A stretch of 40,939 nt of DNA from Hymenobacter terrestris. GTDB taxonomy: Bacteria; Bacteroidota; Bacteroidia; Cytophagales; Hymenobacteraceae. Position numbers and translations under genes: made by a program. Position 1 is the first letter of the stretch. Each line of letters starts with the position of its first letter. The stretch covers positions 1 through 40,939 of the forward strand of contig NZ_JABKAV010000030.1 in the NCBI RefSeq assembly GCF_013377905.1, written 5' to 3'. The notes below the pieces were generated by a model, which searched no databases, had not been told where the DNA came from, and worked only from the letters and a program-made list of their open reading frames with translations. Of this stretch, positions 39,971 to 40,939 are shown piece by piece.

Positions 39971-40002
39971 TAAAAGTAAGGTTCGTTCTTCACTTGCCCC
40001 AA
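39971..40002 (-). promoter_or_regulatory. candidate promoter for the propeller lipoprotein
   Basis: Minus strand TTG (40002-40000), 21-base spacer, TACTTTTA (39978-39971). It leaves a leader of about 100 bases before the ATG at 39862. Nothing else is seen in the 39863-40090 gap. Confidence 0.4.
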
Positions 40003-40090
40003 CTAAACTTTGAACTGCTTAAAGTAGGATTATACTTCAGCAGCTTTACCCGGTAGTTGCCCCTGCTGTTGCACTGCTAAGGGGTACAAG

Positions 40091-40111
40091 CCGGCGATTT
40101 TTTGTCGCCGG
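40091..40111. terminator. small hairpin downstream of the 40183 gene
   Basis: CCGGCGA (40091-40097) pairs with TCGCCGG (40105-40111) around a T-rich loop. It directly follows the stronger 40118-40161 terminator. Confidence 0.5.
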
Positions 40112-40117
40112 AACGCG

Positions 40118-40161
40118 AAAAAGCCCCCGACCACTGCCATAACAGGCACAGCCGGGGGCTT
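40118..40161 (-). terminator. intrinsic terminator after 40183 gene
   Basis: AAGCCCCCG (40121-40129) pairs with CGGGGGCTT (40153-40161); on the minus strand the stem runs into TTTTT. It ends 22 bases past the stop at 40183. Confidence 0.85.
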
Positions 40162-40182
40162 CAATCTGCAACGACATTCGAG

Positions 40183-40545
40183 TTACACCCGCTGGAAGTG
40201 CGAGGCCTGGCGGAGTGTCCGCTCGCTGCCCGAGTTGGGGTCGTTGTAGGTGTAGTCGCCTACTTCTACCGACAGCTTCTTGCCGATGAGCTGCTTGGTG
40301 TCGAGGTCCTGGCCGGCTTTGGGCTCGATGCCGACTGTATCGTAGAGGCCCATGATGACAGGGCGGCCGGCGTCGGAGAGGTAGAAGCGCTGAAGCACAA
40401 AGCCTTCCTCGTTTTCCATACGGGCAGCGAAATAGGGAATGCCCTGATTTTCGCTCTTGCCCTCCTCGATTTCGGTGATTTCAACTGTATGACGGCCGTC
40501 AGATAGAAAGCCTTTCTCCTGACCTTTTTCAACTGGAATTTTCAT
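40183..40545 (-). CDS. hypothetical protein, possible single-strand-DNA-associated family
   Basis: The 120-aa product (ATG 40545) has no signal or membrane segment. It is beta-rich: GFLSDGRHTVEITEIEEGKSENQG, PYFAARMENEEGFVLQRFYLSD, GKKLSVEVGDYTYNDPNSG, ERTLRQASHFQRV. The pattern (short strands, a KSENQGIPYF turn, final QASHF) is like small OB-fold/DUF669-type phage recombination accessories, but I cannot name a family with confidence. No phage genes are nearby within the window. A clear terminator follows, and no promoter with good spacing was found in the short upstream stretch. Cytoplasmic. Confidence 0.7.
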   Translation of the reverse strand: MKIPVEKGQEKGFLSDGRHTVEITEIEEGKSENQGIPYFAARMENEEGFVLQRFYLSDAGRPVIMGLYDTVGIEPKAGQDLDTKQLIGKKLSVEVGDYTYNDPNSGSERTLRQASHFQRV

Positions 40546-40939
40546 GGCGATAATGCTGGGTAAGATTCAATATTGCTAACGAAAATGGGTAGCGTAAGGT
40601 TTGGCTAAAATTTATAGTAGCATCAGCTTCGAGTTGCCAGCTGGTAGTCGCTAGTCAACCCAGGTTGCCAAGTGGTTTGCTGGAACGCTGTAGGGGCGGC
40701 GGGTGGGCCCCCCCCCCCCGCCCCCCCCGCTCTCGGTCTTGGTTTTCCGCCATCGGGACGGGGGGGGGGGGGGGGGCGGGCGGCGGGCCCCCGCCGTTGT
40801 TGGTGGCCCGGGGGTGGGGGGTGGTGGGGGGCGCGTTGTGGAACACTTTCTTTTGGCCCCCCCCCGCTGCCACGTTTCGACGTCTCGAGGTGCCAAAGCC
40901 CAACCTTAACGACTTCGACCGGCCGGCCCCGCCCGACCG
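40546..40939. other. gene-free contig end, homopolymer-rich from about 40700
   Basis: 40546-40680 is ordinary intergenic DNA with no gene seen. From 40700 there are long G and C runs (12 C at 40708-40719, 8 C at 40721-40728, 17 G at 40760-40776 and more to 40870). Frames here encode only Pro/Gly-rich low-complexity strings and are not supported as genes. It begins just after a partial copy (40685-40699) of the 34483 repeat arm, so it is probably a poorly read contig end rather than biology. Confidence 0.7.

Noticed and set aside
40651..40909. Pro/Gly-rich short frames at the right end
   Set aside because: They arise from G and C homopolymers at a probable low-quality contig end.

Overview
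The window looks like a chromosomal contig end from a GC-rich Bacteroidota, most likely a Hymenobacter-like member of the Cytophagales. This is inferred from gene content (MoxR/DUF58/BatA cluster, a type IX secretion C-terminal sorting domain, DUF2807, a BlaI–M56–TonB pair, several small outer-membrane barrels) and from recurring TTG-N19-21-TAnnTTTG-like promoters typical of the phylum. No tRNA, rRNA, CRISPR array, prophage or transposase was recognised.

Positions 1-15000 hold one minus-strand neighbourhood. In transcription order it carries a second TldD/TldE pair, a carboxypeptidase-regulatory-domain protein, a first TldD/TldE pair, a DUF4159 protein, then MoxR ATPase, DUF58, BatA-like and DUF4175-like proteins; the last is cut by the left edge. 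One small plus-strand secreted protein (5760-6425) interrupts it. The two TldD copies are each 549 aa, have Tat-like N-termini and carry Asp where the E. coli enzyme has its zinc-binding Cys. The gene set looks like a peptidase plus chaperone-ATPase envelope module of unknown purpose.

Positions 15000-23000 hold a McrBC-type modified-DNA restriction pair, a stand-alone BLUF photosensor, a conserved lipoprotein of unknown function, a BlaI-type repressor with an M56/TonB sensor protease whose promoter is overlaid by two overlapping dyads, and a lipase-like lipoprotein.

Positions 23000-40600 hold mostly independent genes: penicillin acylase-family hydrolase, small barrels (one with a frameshift just after its signal peptide), an RlpA-SPOR protein, a DUF72 protein, a T9SS-type metzincin-like protease, a KAS III-like synthase, DUF2807, M13 peptidase, ArfB and a beta-propeller-like lipoprotein.

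A striking layer is a family of long inverted repeats (TGTCAT-type ends, arms up to 50 bp and perfect) in at least five intergenic gaps, including inside the moxR, tldDE and mcrBC units. The last ~250 bases are homopolymer-rich and look like low-quality contig-end sequence.
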